DNA of 6,755 nucleotides, from positions 1-6,755 of the forward strand of contig JAVBYK010000408.1 of NCBI GenBank assembly GCA_030824095.1, read 5' to 3'. Made by a program: the position numbers and the translations under genes. This document shows positions 1 to 5,505 of the stretch, in pieces. The notes under the pieces were generated by a model. The model did not search any database. It was given only the letters and a program-made list of their open reading frames with translations, and had not been told where the DNA came from. The stretch's first letter is position 1. Every line of letters starts with the position of its first letter. The stretch comes from a bacterium. Lineage in GTDB: Bacteria; Pseudomonadota; Gammaproteobacteria; Burkholderiales; Burkholderiaceae_C.

Positions 1-611
1 TCCATCAACTGGTGTACATCCAGATCACCCGCGGGGTGGCCTTGCGCGACCACGCGATGCCCGAACACATCACCCCCACGGTGTTTGCCATGAGCAACCG
101 CATGCCACAGCCGACGGCCGAGCAGCGCGCCCAGGGAGTGGCCTGCGTGTCAGCGGACGACTTCCGCTGGGAGAAGGCCCACATCAAGAGCACCAGCCTG
201 CTGGGTGCCGTGTTTGCACGCCAGATCAGCGTGGATGCCGGCGCCATGGAAACCGTGATGTTTCGGGATGGTTACTTGAGCGAAGCCGCCTCCAGCAACG
301 TCTGGGTGGTGAAAAACGGTGCCGTCTTCGGCCCGCCACGCGACAACCTGGTGCTGGAAGGTATCCGCTACGGCCTGATTGAAGAAATCTGCGAATCCTG
401 CAGCATCCCGTTTGAACTGCGCCGCATTTCCCGCGAGGAAGTCCTGGCCGCGGACGAACTGCTGCTGTCCAGCGCCACCAAGGAGGTGCTGCCAGTCACG
501 CAGCTGGACGGCCGGGCGGTCGGCACCGGTGTGCCCGGCCCGGTCTACCACGCGCTGTACGCCGGCTACCAGATCACCAAGGAACAACACACCGCGGCGC
601 TGGCCGTGTAA
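1..611 (+). CDS. dat: D-amino-acid aminotransferase, 5' partial
   Basis: This is the C-terminal two thirds of a PLP-dependent fold-type IV aminotransferase. The family member it most resembles, D-alanine transaminase, interconverts D-alanine and D-glutamate with their 2-oxo acids in the cytoplasm and feeds D-amino acids to peptidoglycan. The open frame starts at base 3 and runs in from outside the window. Seen directly: the entry motif VYIQITRGVALRDH; HIKSTSLLG, whose Lys (codon 186-188) should form the Schiff base with PLP; SEAASSNV, whose Glu (codon 282-284) should contact the pyridine nitrogen; and the phosphate-binding type motif LLSSATKEVLPV. Branched-chain aminotransferases share this fold, but the YIQITRG and RDH motifs favour the D-amino-acid type. 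It stops at TAA, 20 bases before ybeD. From memory, this gene commonly precedes ybeD-lipB-lipA in Comamonadaceae, so it is probably co-transcribed with them. Confidence 0.9.
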   Translation, partial: HQLVYIQITRGVALRDHAMPEHITPTVFAMSNRMPQPTAEQRAQGVACVSADDFRWEKAHIKSTSLLGAVFARQISVDAGAMETVMFRDGYLSEAASSNVWVVKNGAVFGPPRDNLVLEGIRYGLIEEICESCSIPFELRRISREEVLAADELLLSSATKEVLPVTQLDGRAVGTGVPGPVYHALYAGYQITKEQHTAALAV

Positions 612-631
612 CCTACCCAATTACCACCACC

Positions 632-922
632 ATGCCAACCACCCCACCCCCCACACCGCCGCGCCAGGAATCCCTGATCGAATACCCGTCCCTGTTTCCC
701 ATCAAGGTCATGGGGACCAAGGTCGACGGGCTGGTACACGCCATCACCCAGATTGCCCACCAGTTCGACCCCACGTTTGATGCCAGCACCATCGAACTGC
801 GCGAGAGCAAGGGCGGCAACTATCTGGGTGTGACCATCACCGTGACGGCCACCAGCCGCGAGCAACTCGACGAGCTGTACCGCACGCTGTCCACCCACCC
901 GATGGTCAAGGTCGTGCTGTAG
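632..922 (+). CDS. ybeD: YbeD/DUF493 family small protein
   Basis: This 96-residue protein matches the DUF493/YbeD family, small ACT-like alpha-beta proteins of unproven function. The recognisable core starts near residue 13 with ESLIEYPSLFPIKVMG, followed by a helix (DGLVHAITQIAHQF) and strands around GGNYLGVTITVTA, and ends with HPMVKVVL. The first dozen residues are a proline- and threonine-rich lead (MPTTPPPTPPRQ) that looks unstructured. The ATG is the only reasonable start, but no Shine-Dalgarno sequence precedes it: the 20-base spacer after dat is C- and A-rich. Reinitiation or coupling from dat is therefore likely. In many proteobacteria ybeD sits beside lipB, and it does here, with 7 bases between them. 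That suggests a link to lipoylation or simply a conserved operon; the function itself is not established. Confidence 0.92.
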   Translation: MPTTPPPTPPRQESLIEYPSLFPIKVMGTKVDGLVHAITQIAHQFDPTFDASTIELRESKGGNYLGVTITVTATSREQLDELYRTLSTHPMVKVVL

Positions 923-929
923 GTCTGCC

Positions 930-1688
930 ATGCCGGATATTCCACCCTTCGACATCCGCCAGCTCGGCCGCGTGGACTACCTGCCCACCTACGCTGCCAT
1001 GCAAGCCTTTACAAGCGAAAGAGACCTCCAGCCCTCGTCGAATGTGCCTGACCAGCTATGGATTTGTGAGCACCCACCGGTCTTCACCCAAGGCCTTGCG
1101 GGCAAGCCGGAGCACATCTTCTTGCCCGGCGACATTCCGGTGGTGCAGACCAACCGCGGTGGTCAGGTCACCTTCCACGGCCCCGGCCAGGTGGTGGGCT
1201 ATCCGCTGATCGACCTCAAGCGCGCTGGCTATTTCGTCAAGGAATATGTCTACCGCATCGAAGAAGCGGTGATCCGCACGCTGCTGTATTTCGGCGTGAC
1301 CGGCCACCGGGTGGGGGGAGCGCCCGGCATCTATGTGCGGCTGGACGACCCGGCGGGCCACGCGCCGCTGCCGCAGCGGCCACGCAAATGGGGGTCGGAT
1401 CCGGCTGCGCAGCAAAACGGCTCTGACCCCCATTTGCGTGCACCCTCCTTCCCCGACTTCACCGGCCTGGGCAAGATCGCCCAGATCGGCATCAAGGTCA
1501 GCCGCAACTGCACCTACCACGGCGTGTCGCTGAACGTGGCGATGGACCTGGAACCCTTCTCGCGTATCAACCCCTGTGGGTATTCCGGGCTGCAGACGGT
1601 GGACCTTTCTACAATCGGGGTATCTGTTGGCTGGGCGGAAGCCGCCGACATCTTGAGCCAAAAGCTCGCAACCTACCTGGCACCCTGA
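930..1688 (+). CDS. lipB: Octanoyltransferase LipB with an in-frame palindromic insert
   Basis: LipB transfers octanoyl from octanoyl-ACP to the lipoyl-domain lysine of proteins such as the E2 subunits of pyruvate and 2-oxoglutarate dehydrogenases and GcvH. It forms a thioester intermediate in the cytoplasm. Seen: RGGQVTFHGPGQ (residues 76-87), GKIAQIGIKVS (181-191) with the catalytic Lys182, CTYHG (194-198), and INPCGYSGLQ (213-222) with the catalytic Cys216. All key residues are intact. At 252 residues it is clearly longer than E. coli LipB (about 213). The excess includes a loop at roughly residues 136-179, between the GVYV-like strand and the catalytic lysine, of which residues 152-170 are encoded by a 60-bp palindrome. 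The insert keeps the frame, so the enzyme is probably functional. The ATG follows an AGG at 921-923, and the stop lies 26 bases before the lipA ATG. Confidence 0.95.
   Translation: MPDIPPFDIRQLGRVDYLPTYAAMQAFTSERDLQPSSNVPDQLWICEHPPVFTQGLAGKPEHIFLPGDIPVVQTNRGGQVTFHGPGQVVGYPLIDLKRAGYFVKEYVYRIEEAVIRTLLYFGVTGHRVGGAPGIYVRLDDPAGHAPLPQRPRKWGSDPAAQQNGSDPHLRAPSFPDFTGLGKIAQIGIKVSRNCTYHGVSLNVAMDLEPFSRINPCGYSGLQTVDLSTIGVSVGWAEAADILSQKLATYLAP
1364..1380 (+). repeat. Small GC palindrome abutting the lipB element
   Basis: A 7-bp perfect inverted repeat, GCCGCTG and CAGCGGC, with a 3-base CCG spacer. It ends at the base just before the larger 60-bp palindrome begins. It encodes PLPQR in LipB. I recall similar LPQRP residues in relatives, so it may be host sequence rather than part of the inserted element. 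Confidence 0.6.
1381..1440 (+). repeat. 60-bp REP-like palindromic element inside lipB
   Basis: Two 23-base arms (1381-1403 and 1418-1440) are inverted copies matching at 21 of 23 positions. The outer 16 bases, CACGCAAATGGGGGTC, pair perfectly. One of the two mismatches (G1397 with T1424) would be a G-U pair in RNA. The 14-base centre holds a further perfect 10-base palindrome, GCTGCGCAGC (1404-1413). Pairing stops sharply at 1381 and 1440, which gives the element defined ends and a length of exactly 20 codons. Both arms encode GSDP in the lipB frame. From memory, palindromes with a GGGGTC(A/G)GA core recur in betaproteobacterial genomes as REP-like elements, some linked to REP-associated Y1 transposases. 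That relationship is inferred, and no transposase gene is in the window. Confidence 0.85.
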
Positions 1689-1714
1689 CGCCCCCCGGCG
1701 CGGTGCACCACACC

Positions 1715-2746
1715 ATGAGCCACACCCCAAGCACGCCCTCCACCACGGGTTCCAGCAACACGGTCCGCGAAGCGCAGACGCAGGACAACTACGACCCCAC
1801 AGCCAAGCAGAAGGCAGCGGCCAAGCTGTCGCGCATCCCGGTCAAGGTGGTGCAGGGCGAGGTGTTGAAGAAGCCGGACTGGATTCGCGTCAAGGCCGGC
1901 TCGCCCACCACCCGCTTCTACGAAATCAAGGACGTGCTGCGCGCCAACAAGCTGGTCACCGTGTGCGAAGAAGCCAGTTGCCCCAATATCGGTGAATGTT
2001 TTGGCAAGGGCACGGCCACCTTCATGATCATGGGCGACAAGTGCACGCGGCGCTGCCCGTTCTGTGACGTGGGCCACGGCCGCCCCGACCCGCTGGATGC
2101 CGACGAGCCGCAGAAACTGGCGCAGACCATTGCCGACCTCAAGCTCAAGTACGTGGTCATCACCAGCGTGGACCGCGACGACCTGCGCGACGGCGGGGCC
2201 CAGCACTTTGCCGACTGCATCACCCGCATCCGTGAACTCTCCCCGGCCACCCAGATCGAGGTGCTGGTGCCCGACTTCCGCGGCCGTGACGACCGTGCCC
2301 TGGCCATCCTGAATGCCGCACCGCCGGACGTGATGAACCACAACCTGGAAACCGCGCCGCGCCTGTACAAGGAAGCGCGCCCCGGCTCGGACTACCAGTT
2401 CAGTCTGAACCTGCTGAAGAAATTCAAGTCCCTGCACCCCGGTGTGCCGACCAAGAGCGGCATCATGGTTGGCCTGGGCGAGACCGACGAAGAAGTGCTG
2501 CAGGTGATGCAGGACATGCGCGACCACGACATTGACATGCTGACCATCGGCCAGTACCTGGCGCCATCGACCTCACACCTGACAGTCAAGCGCTACGTGC
2601 ATCCCGATACCTTCAAGCTGTTCGAGGCCAAGGCGTATGAGATGGGCTTCAAGCACGCTGCCGTGGGCGCCATGGTCCGCTCCAGCTACCACGCTGACCA
2701 GCAGGCTGGGCAAGCCATGGATGGCAGCCTGCGCCACACGCGCTGA
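1715..2746 (+). CDS. lipA: Lipoyl synthase LipA
   Basis: LipA is a radical-SAM enzyme that inserts sulfur at C6 and C8 of protein-bound octanoyl groups, completing lipoate on the domains octanoylated by LipB. From the ATG at 1715 it has 343 residues. Seen: the auxiliary cluster motif CX4CX5C as CEEASCPNIGEC (Cys84, 89, 95); the radical-SAM motif CX3CX2C as CTRRCPFC (Cys110, 114, 117); YVVITSVDRDDLRDGGAQHF; VMNHNLET; SGIMVGLGE; and the C-terminal RSSYHAD, whose first Ser (about 323) is the unusual serine ligand of the auxiliary cluster. All expected ligands are present. An in-frame GTG at 1703 would add four residues; ATG is preferred, although its ribosome site is weak. The gene is last in the plus-strand group, with its stop 25 bases from the stop of a convergent gene. 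Confidence 0.96.
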   Translation: MSHTPSTPSTTGSSNTVREAQTQDNYDPTAKQKAAAKLSRIPVKVVQGEVLKKPDWIRVKAGSPTTRFYEIKDVLRANKLVTVCEEASCPNIGECFGKGTATFMIMGDKCTRRCPFCDVGHGRPDPLDADEPQKLAQTIADLKLKYVVITSVDRDDLRDGGAQHFADCITRIRELSPATQIEVLVPDFRGRDDRALAILNAAPPDVMNHNLETAPRLYKEARPGSDYQFSLNLLKKFKSLHPGVPTKSGIMVGLGETDEEVLQVMQDMRDHDIDMLTIGQYLAPSTSHLTVKRYVHPDTFKLFEAKAYEMGFKHAAVGAMVRSSYHADQQAGQAMDGSLRHTR

Positions 2747-2771
2747 TTCGGGGCGGGAATACAGGCGCCGC

Positions 2772-3287
2772 TCAGTCCCGACCTGGCCGCTCTCCCGGCC
2801 GTGCAAAACCACCCTCCGCCCATGCCACGGCACTGCTGCGGTTGAGCTTGAACGAAGGCGGCACCCGCACTTCGGCCAGGGATTCACCACCCTCATCCCT
2901 TGCGCTCAGCACCGCGTAGGGGTTGTCTTCATCGGGCACGATGTCCAGGCACACGGTCAGGCGCGCCGACTGCGCGGTGACCACGATGCTCTGGTGCAGG
3001 GCGGCATGCAACTGCTGCTCACTGCGACGCACAAACTCGCTTGCGGTCTTGACCAGGGTGCTGAAGGCCGCACCGTCCAGCGGCTTGGGGTTCTTCTTGT
3101 CGCGCCCCATGGTCCAGGGTCCGACCAGGGCGGGCTCGGGTTCACCGTCGCGGATCATGGCAACGGCCCAGCCATCATCGTCTTCGTTCTTGATGACCTG
3201 GGCGGTCCAGCCATCGGCACGCCACAGGCGCGGCTCTTGGGTCTTCTCAGGCAGTTCGGTCACAGCGGGGAAATGGTTTTCTATCAA
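2772..3287 (-). CDS. Uncharacterised acidic protein, probably cytoplasmic
   Basis: I do not recognise a named family. The protein is up to 171 residues with no signal peptide or membrane segment, so it is probably cytoplasmic. It has a tryptophan-rich acidic N-terminal region (EPRLWRADGWTAQVIKNED, residues 18-36, then DDGWAVAM), a middle section with ALVGPWTMGRDKKNPKPLD (53-71), a helical stretch (about 74-98), a beta-like section (IVVTAQSARLTVCLDIVP) and a weakly conserved-looking tail rich in Gly, Pro and Arg. Codon use looks typical of the neighbours, and the composition is that of a real protein. The start is uncertain. The first possible codon is a TTG at 3287, which lies inside a dispersed-repeat-like element, with an in-frame TAG eight bases beyond it. 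A GTG at 3263 (VTELPEK) may be the true start. The gene follows ptsI on the same strand and converges on lipA. Confidence 0.75.
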   Translation of the reverse strand: MIENHFPAVTELPEKTQEPRLWRADGWTAQVIKNEDDDGWAVAMIRDGEPEPALVGPWTMGRDKKNPKPLDGAAFSTLVKTASEFVRRSEQQLHAALHQSIVVTAQSARLTVCLDIVPDEDNPYAVLSARDEGGESLAEVRVPPSFKLNRSSAVAWAEGGFARPGERPGRD

Positions 3288-3346
3288 AACGGGCTATAGC
3301 CCTCGTGAAATAAGCACAGATTGCTATGAATTAAATAGCAAAATAG
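3281..3346. repeat. AT-rich dispersed-repeat-like element with two palindromes
   Basis: This stretch is 24/66 G+C within otherwise strongly GC-rich DNA. It carries a perfect 12-bp palindrome, GGGCTATAGCCC (3291-3302), and a 7-bp stem, TTGCTAT and ATAGCAA (3321-3327 and 3335-3341), around a 7-base loop. CTAT and ATAG mark its two ends. It fills most of the gap between ptsI and the downstream gene. From memory it resembles intergenic elements of about 60 bp scattered through Comamonadaceae genomes (a GCTAT...ATAGC hairpin, then GCTTATT, then GGGCTA-type sequence, then TTTTGAT). On the minus strand the GC palindrome is followed by GTTTTG, so a weak terminator role for ptsI is possible, but the stem is short. 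Confidence 0.7.
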
Positions 3347-3369
3347 TCCATGCAGCGTGGTGCGACGCT

Positions 3370-5148
3370 TCAGCCCGCCGCGAGCTCACGCGCCGGGTCT
3401 TCCGCGTCCATCACGCGCTGCGCCCAGGGTGCCAGCTTGGCGGTGTCCGCCCGCAAGATTTCCTGCTTGACGGCCAGAATCTGCGCCGGGTGCATCGAAA
3501 AGCTGCGCAGGCCCAGGCCCAGCAGCAAGCGCGTCAGCGTCACGTCGCCAGCCATTTCACCGCATACGCTCACACCCTTGCCTTGGGCGCGACATTCGGC
3601 AATGGTGTCGGCCACCAGCCGCAGCACCGCCGGGTGCAGGGGGTCGTACAGGTGCGCCACGGATTCGTCGGCCCGGTCGATGGCCAGTGTGTACTGGATC
3701 AGATCGTTGGTACCGATGGACAGGAAGTCAAAGTGCTTGAGGAACAGGCGCAGGCTCAAGGCCGCGGCCGGTATCTCGATCATGGCACCCAGCTTCACCG
3801 GGCCGTAGGCCATGCCACGGTTGTCCAACTGGGCGCGGGCATGGTCCAGGTGCGCCAGGGTCTGGCGGATCTCGCGCGCGTGCGCCAGCATGGGCACCAG
3901 CAGGTGCACCTTGCCGTGGGCGGCTGCACGCAGGATGGCACGCAACTGCGTCAAAAACATGGCCGGGTCGGCCAGGCTCCATCGGATGGCGCGCAGGCCC
4001 AGGGCCGGGTTCAGGTGGGCGTCATCGCGCAGGGATTCGTCCAGCGGCTTGTCGGCCCCCACATCGACGGTACGGATGGTCACGGGCAGGCCCTGCATAC
4101 CCTCGACGGCACGTTTGTAGGCCTGGTACTGCTCTTCCTCACCGGGCAGGCGCCCCTGGCGCCCCATGAACAGGAATTCACTACGAAACAGCCCCACGCC
4201 TACGGCACCGGCCTTCAGGGCCACGGGGGCGTCGTCCGGCATCTCGATGTTGGCCAGCAACTCCACCCGTTCGCCATCCATCGTGACCGAGGGTGTGTGC
4301 AGCAGGCGTTGCAGGCGGCCGCGCTCCAGCTCGCGCTGGCGCTGCTTGAAGCCGTACTCCGCCAGGATGATGGGCGAGGGATCGACGATGACCACGCCGG
4401 CGTCGCCGTCAATGATGACCCAGTCGTCCTGGCGCACCAACTGACTGGCCAGGCGGGCGCCAACCACCGCCGGAATGTCCATGCTGCGGGCCACGATGGC
4501 GGTGTGCGAAGTCTTGCCGCCCACATCGGTGATGAAACCGGCAAACACGCTCTGTTTGAACTGCAGCATGTCGGCCGGCGACAGGTCGTGCGCAATCAGG
4601 ATCAGCGGCACGTCCACCGTGTCGTCCAGCAGCAGGTCCTGCTGCGACGGCTTGCGGCCCACTCGCTGATGAGGGTGGGATACCACGGGAGAGCCCTTGC
4701 CCTTCATGGCCCGCAACACGCGCTCGACAATCTGCTCCAGGTCGGCCTTGCGCTCACGCAGGTACTCGTCCTCCATCTCGTCGAACTGGCGGGCAATGAT
4801 TTCGAGCTGTGTGGTCAGCGCCCACTCGGCGTTGTACAGGCGCTCGGTGATCCAGCGCTTGACGCCCCCCACCAGTTCTTCGTCCTGCAGCAGCATCAGG
4901 TGCACATCCAGCAACGCGCCCAGCTCATGCGGTGCCTCCTTAGGCCCCATGTGGGTGATGCTCTCCTGCAGGCGGTGGATCTCGTCGATGACGGCATTGC
5001 GACCCTTGCGCAGCCGGTCGATCTCGGCTTCGACCTCACTGGCCTGCACGAAGTAGTGCGCCACATCCACCCGGCTGGAGGCCACCAGCACGGCGCGCCC
5101 GATGGCCACGCCGCGCGATACGTTCAGTCCATGAATCGCGAAAGTCAT
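3370..5148 (-). CDS. ptsI: PTS enzyme I (phosphoenolpyruvate-protein phosphotransferase)
   Basis: Enzyme I takes phosphate from phosphoenolpyruvate onto a histidine and passes it to HPr, the first step of the phosphotransferase relay in the cytoplasm. From the ATG at 5148 it has 592 residues, slightly longer than E. coli EI. Seen in order: the N-terminal motif GLNVSRGVAIG; the helical HPr-binding region; the phosphohistidine domain with GGKTSHTAIVAR (210-221, active His215); and the TIM-barrel PEP-binding domain with GLFRSEFLFM (319-328), TVDVGADKPL (360-369), MIEIPAAAL (456-464), DFLSIGTNDLIQYTLAIDR (474-492) and VSVCGEMAGD with the active-site Cys529. All catalytic residues look intact. The frame is open further upstream to 5208, but that part is translated spacer (Gly/Pro/Arg-rich) and is rejected. 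It lies 87 bases after ptsH. No permease genes are visible, so it probably serves a regulatory PTS. Confidence 0.97.
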   Translation of the reverse strand: MTFAIHGLNVSRGVAIGRAVLVASSRVDVAHYFVQASEVEAEIDRLRKGRNAVIDEIHRLQESITHMGPKEAPHELGALLDVHLMLLQDEELVGGVKRWITERLYNAEWALTTQLEIIARQFDEMEDEYLRERKADLEQIVERVLRAMKGKGSPVVSHPHQRVGRKPSQQDLLLDDTVDVPLILIAHDLSPADMLQFKQSVFAGFITDVGGKTSHTAIVARSMDIPAVVGARLASQLVRQDDWVIIDGDAGVVIVDPSPIILAEYGFKQRQRELERGRLQRLLHTPSVTMDGERVELLANIEMPDDAPVALKAGAVGVGLFRSEFLFMGRQGRLPGEEEQYQAYKRAVEGMQGLPVTIRTVDVGADKPLDESLRDDAHLNPALGLRAIRWSLADPAMFLTQLRAILRAAAHGKVHLLVPMLAHAREIRQTLAHLDHARAQLDNRGMAYGPVKLGAMIEIPAAALSLRLFLKHFDFLSIGTNDLIQYTLAIDRADESVAHLYDPLHPAVLRLVADTIAECRAQGKGVSVCGEMAGDVTLTRLLLGLGLRSFSMHPAQILAVKQEILRADTAKLAPWAQRVMDAEDPARELAAG

Positions 5149-5235
5149 ACTGGCACCGCCGGGCCGCCCCAAGGCGCCAGGGCCCCCTCGGGGGGCAGCG
5201 CAGCACACGCAGTGGCAAGCGTGGGGGTCATATCT
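5149..5235. repeat. GC-rich hairpin-forming spacer between ptsH and ptsI
   Basis: This 87-base gap holds GCCCCC and GGGGGC (5182-5187 and 5191-5196) around a 3-base loop, and CACGC and GCGTG (5206-5210 and 5219-5223) around 8 bases. A second G-run at 5223-5227 could compete with the first for the same C-run. From memory, sequences with a CCCCC...GGGGG core, a CAGCG segment and a terminal GCGTGGGGG are common intergenic repeats in Comamonadaceae. In the ptsHI transcript it could act as an attenuator or as a barrier to 3' decay. There is no T-run on either strand as expected of a strong intrinsic terminator. Confidence 0.6.
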
Positions 5236-5505
5236 TCATTCGCCTTCGCCAAATTTGTCGGCAATCAGCGCAAGAATGGCATCCATGGCTTCCTGGGCTC
5301 GGTCGCCTTCGGTATCGATGGTCACTTCGGAGCCCATGCCGGCGGCCAGCATCATGACGCCCATGATGCTCTTGGCATTGACACGGCGTTCGCCCTTGGC
5401 TATCCAGACCTCGCAGGGAAAGCTGCCGGCCAACTTCGTCAACTTGGCCGATGCGCGGGCGTGTAGACCTAGTTTATTGCTGATGGTCGTGGTGGTTTTT
5501 ATCAT
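5236..5505 (-). CDS. ptsH: Phosphocarrier protein HPr
   Basis: HPr is the small cytoplasmic carrier that accepts phosphate on His15 from enzyme I and gives it to EIIA domains. From the ATG at 5505 it has 89 residues, the usual size. Seen: NKLGLHARASAKL with the active His15 and Arg17, and KSIMGVMMLAA with Ser46, the residue modified by HPr kinase/phosphorylase in bacteria that have HprK. Many betaproteobacteria do, so a second regulatory phosphorylation is plausible, but hprK is not in this window. The upstream extension to 5568 is rejected because the family starts at MIKTTTTISNK. The start lies inside the end of the EIIA gene (32-base overlap) and lacks a good ribosome site, so translation is probably coupled to EIIA. 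Leu12 and Leu14, next to the active site, both use the rare codon CTA. Confidence 0.96.
   Translation of the reverse strand: MIKTTTTISNKLGLHARASAKLTKLAGSFPCEVWIAKGERRVNAKSIMGVMMLAAGMGSEVTIDTEGDRAQEAMDAILALIADKFGEGE

Noticed and set aside
150..620. A 156-codon minus-strand open frame opposite dat
   Set aside because: It is in codon register with dat and has no protein-like features, while dat carries the full set of aminotransferase motifs.
1381..1440. The lipB palindrome as a transcription terminator
   Set aside because: It lies in the middle of a coding sequence with no T-run after either arm, and lipB and lipA downstream appear intact and co-directional.
1381..1440. The lipB palindrome as a sequencing or assembly artefact, or a sign of a broken gene
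   Set aside because: The insert is an exact multiple of three and all catalytic motifs on both sides stay in one frame. Foldback artefacts would not normally carry arm mismatches.
1673..2527. A 284-codon open frame on the minus strand opposite lipA
   Set aside because: It is in codon register with lipA, the same artefact of rare TTA, CTA and TCA codons, and its translation has no recognisable motif.
2785..2800. GGCCG-CTCTCC-CGGCC hairpin near the lipA and unrecognised-gene stops as a terminator
   Set aside because: The stem is only 5 bp, there is no T-run, and it lies within the 3' coding end of the minus-strand gene.
3276..3290. GTTTT-CTATC-AAAAC inverted repeat as a separate site
   Set aside because: A 5-bp AT-rich stem at the edge of the AT-rich element is too weak to support as a separate feature.
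5149..5208. A longer ptsI start giving 20 extra N-terminal residues
   Set aside because: The extension translates the GC-rich spacer into Gly/Pro/Arg-rich sequence, and the family begins at MTFAIHGLNVSRGVAIG.
2923..5466. An 847-codon open frame on the plus strand opposite the unrecognised gene, ptsI and part of ptsH
   Set aside because: Its codons are exactly in register with ptsI and ptsH on the other strand, so a stop would need TTA, CTA or TCA in those genes, all rare in this GC-rich DNA. It ends at one of the rare CTA codons of HPr. The translation is low-complexity (His, Gln, Val, Leu-rich) with no recognisable domain, while the opposite strand encodes unmistakable enzyme I.
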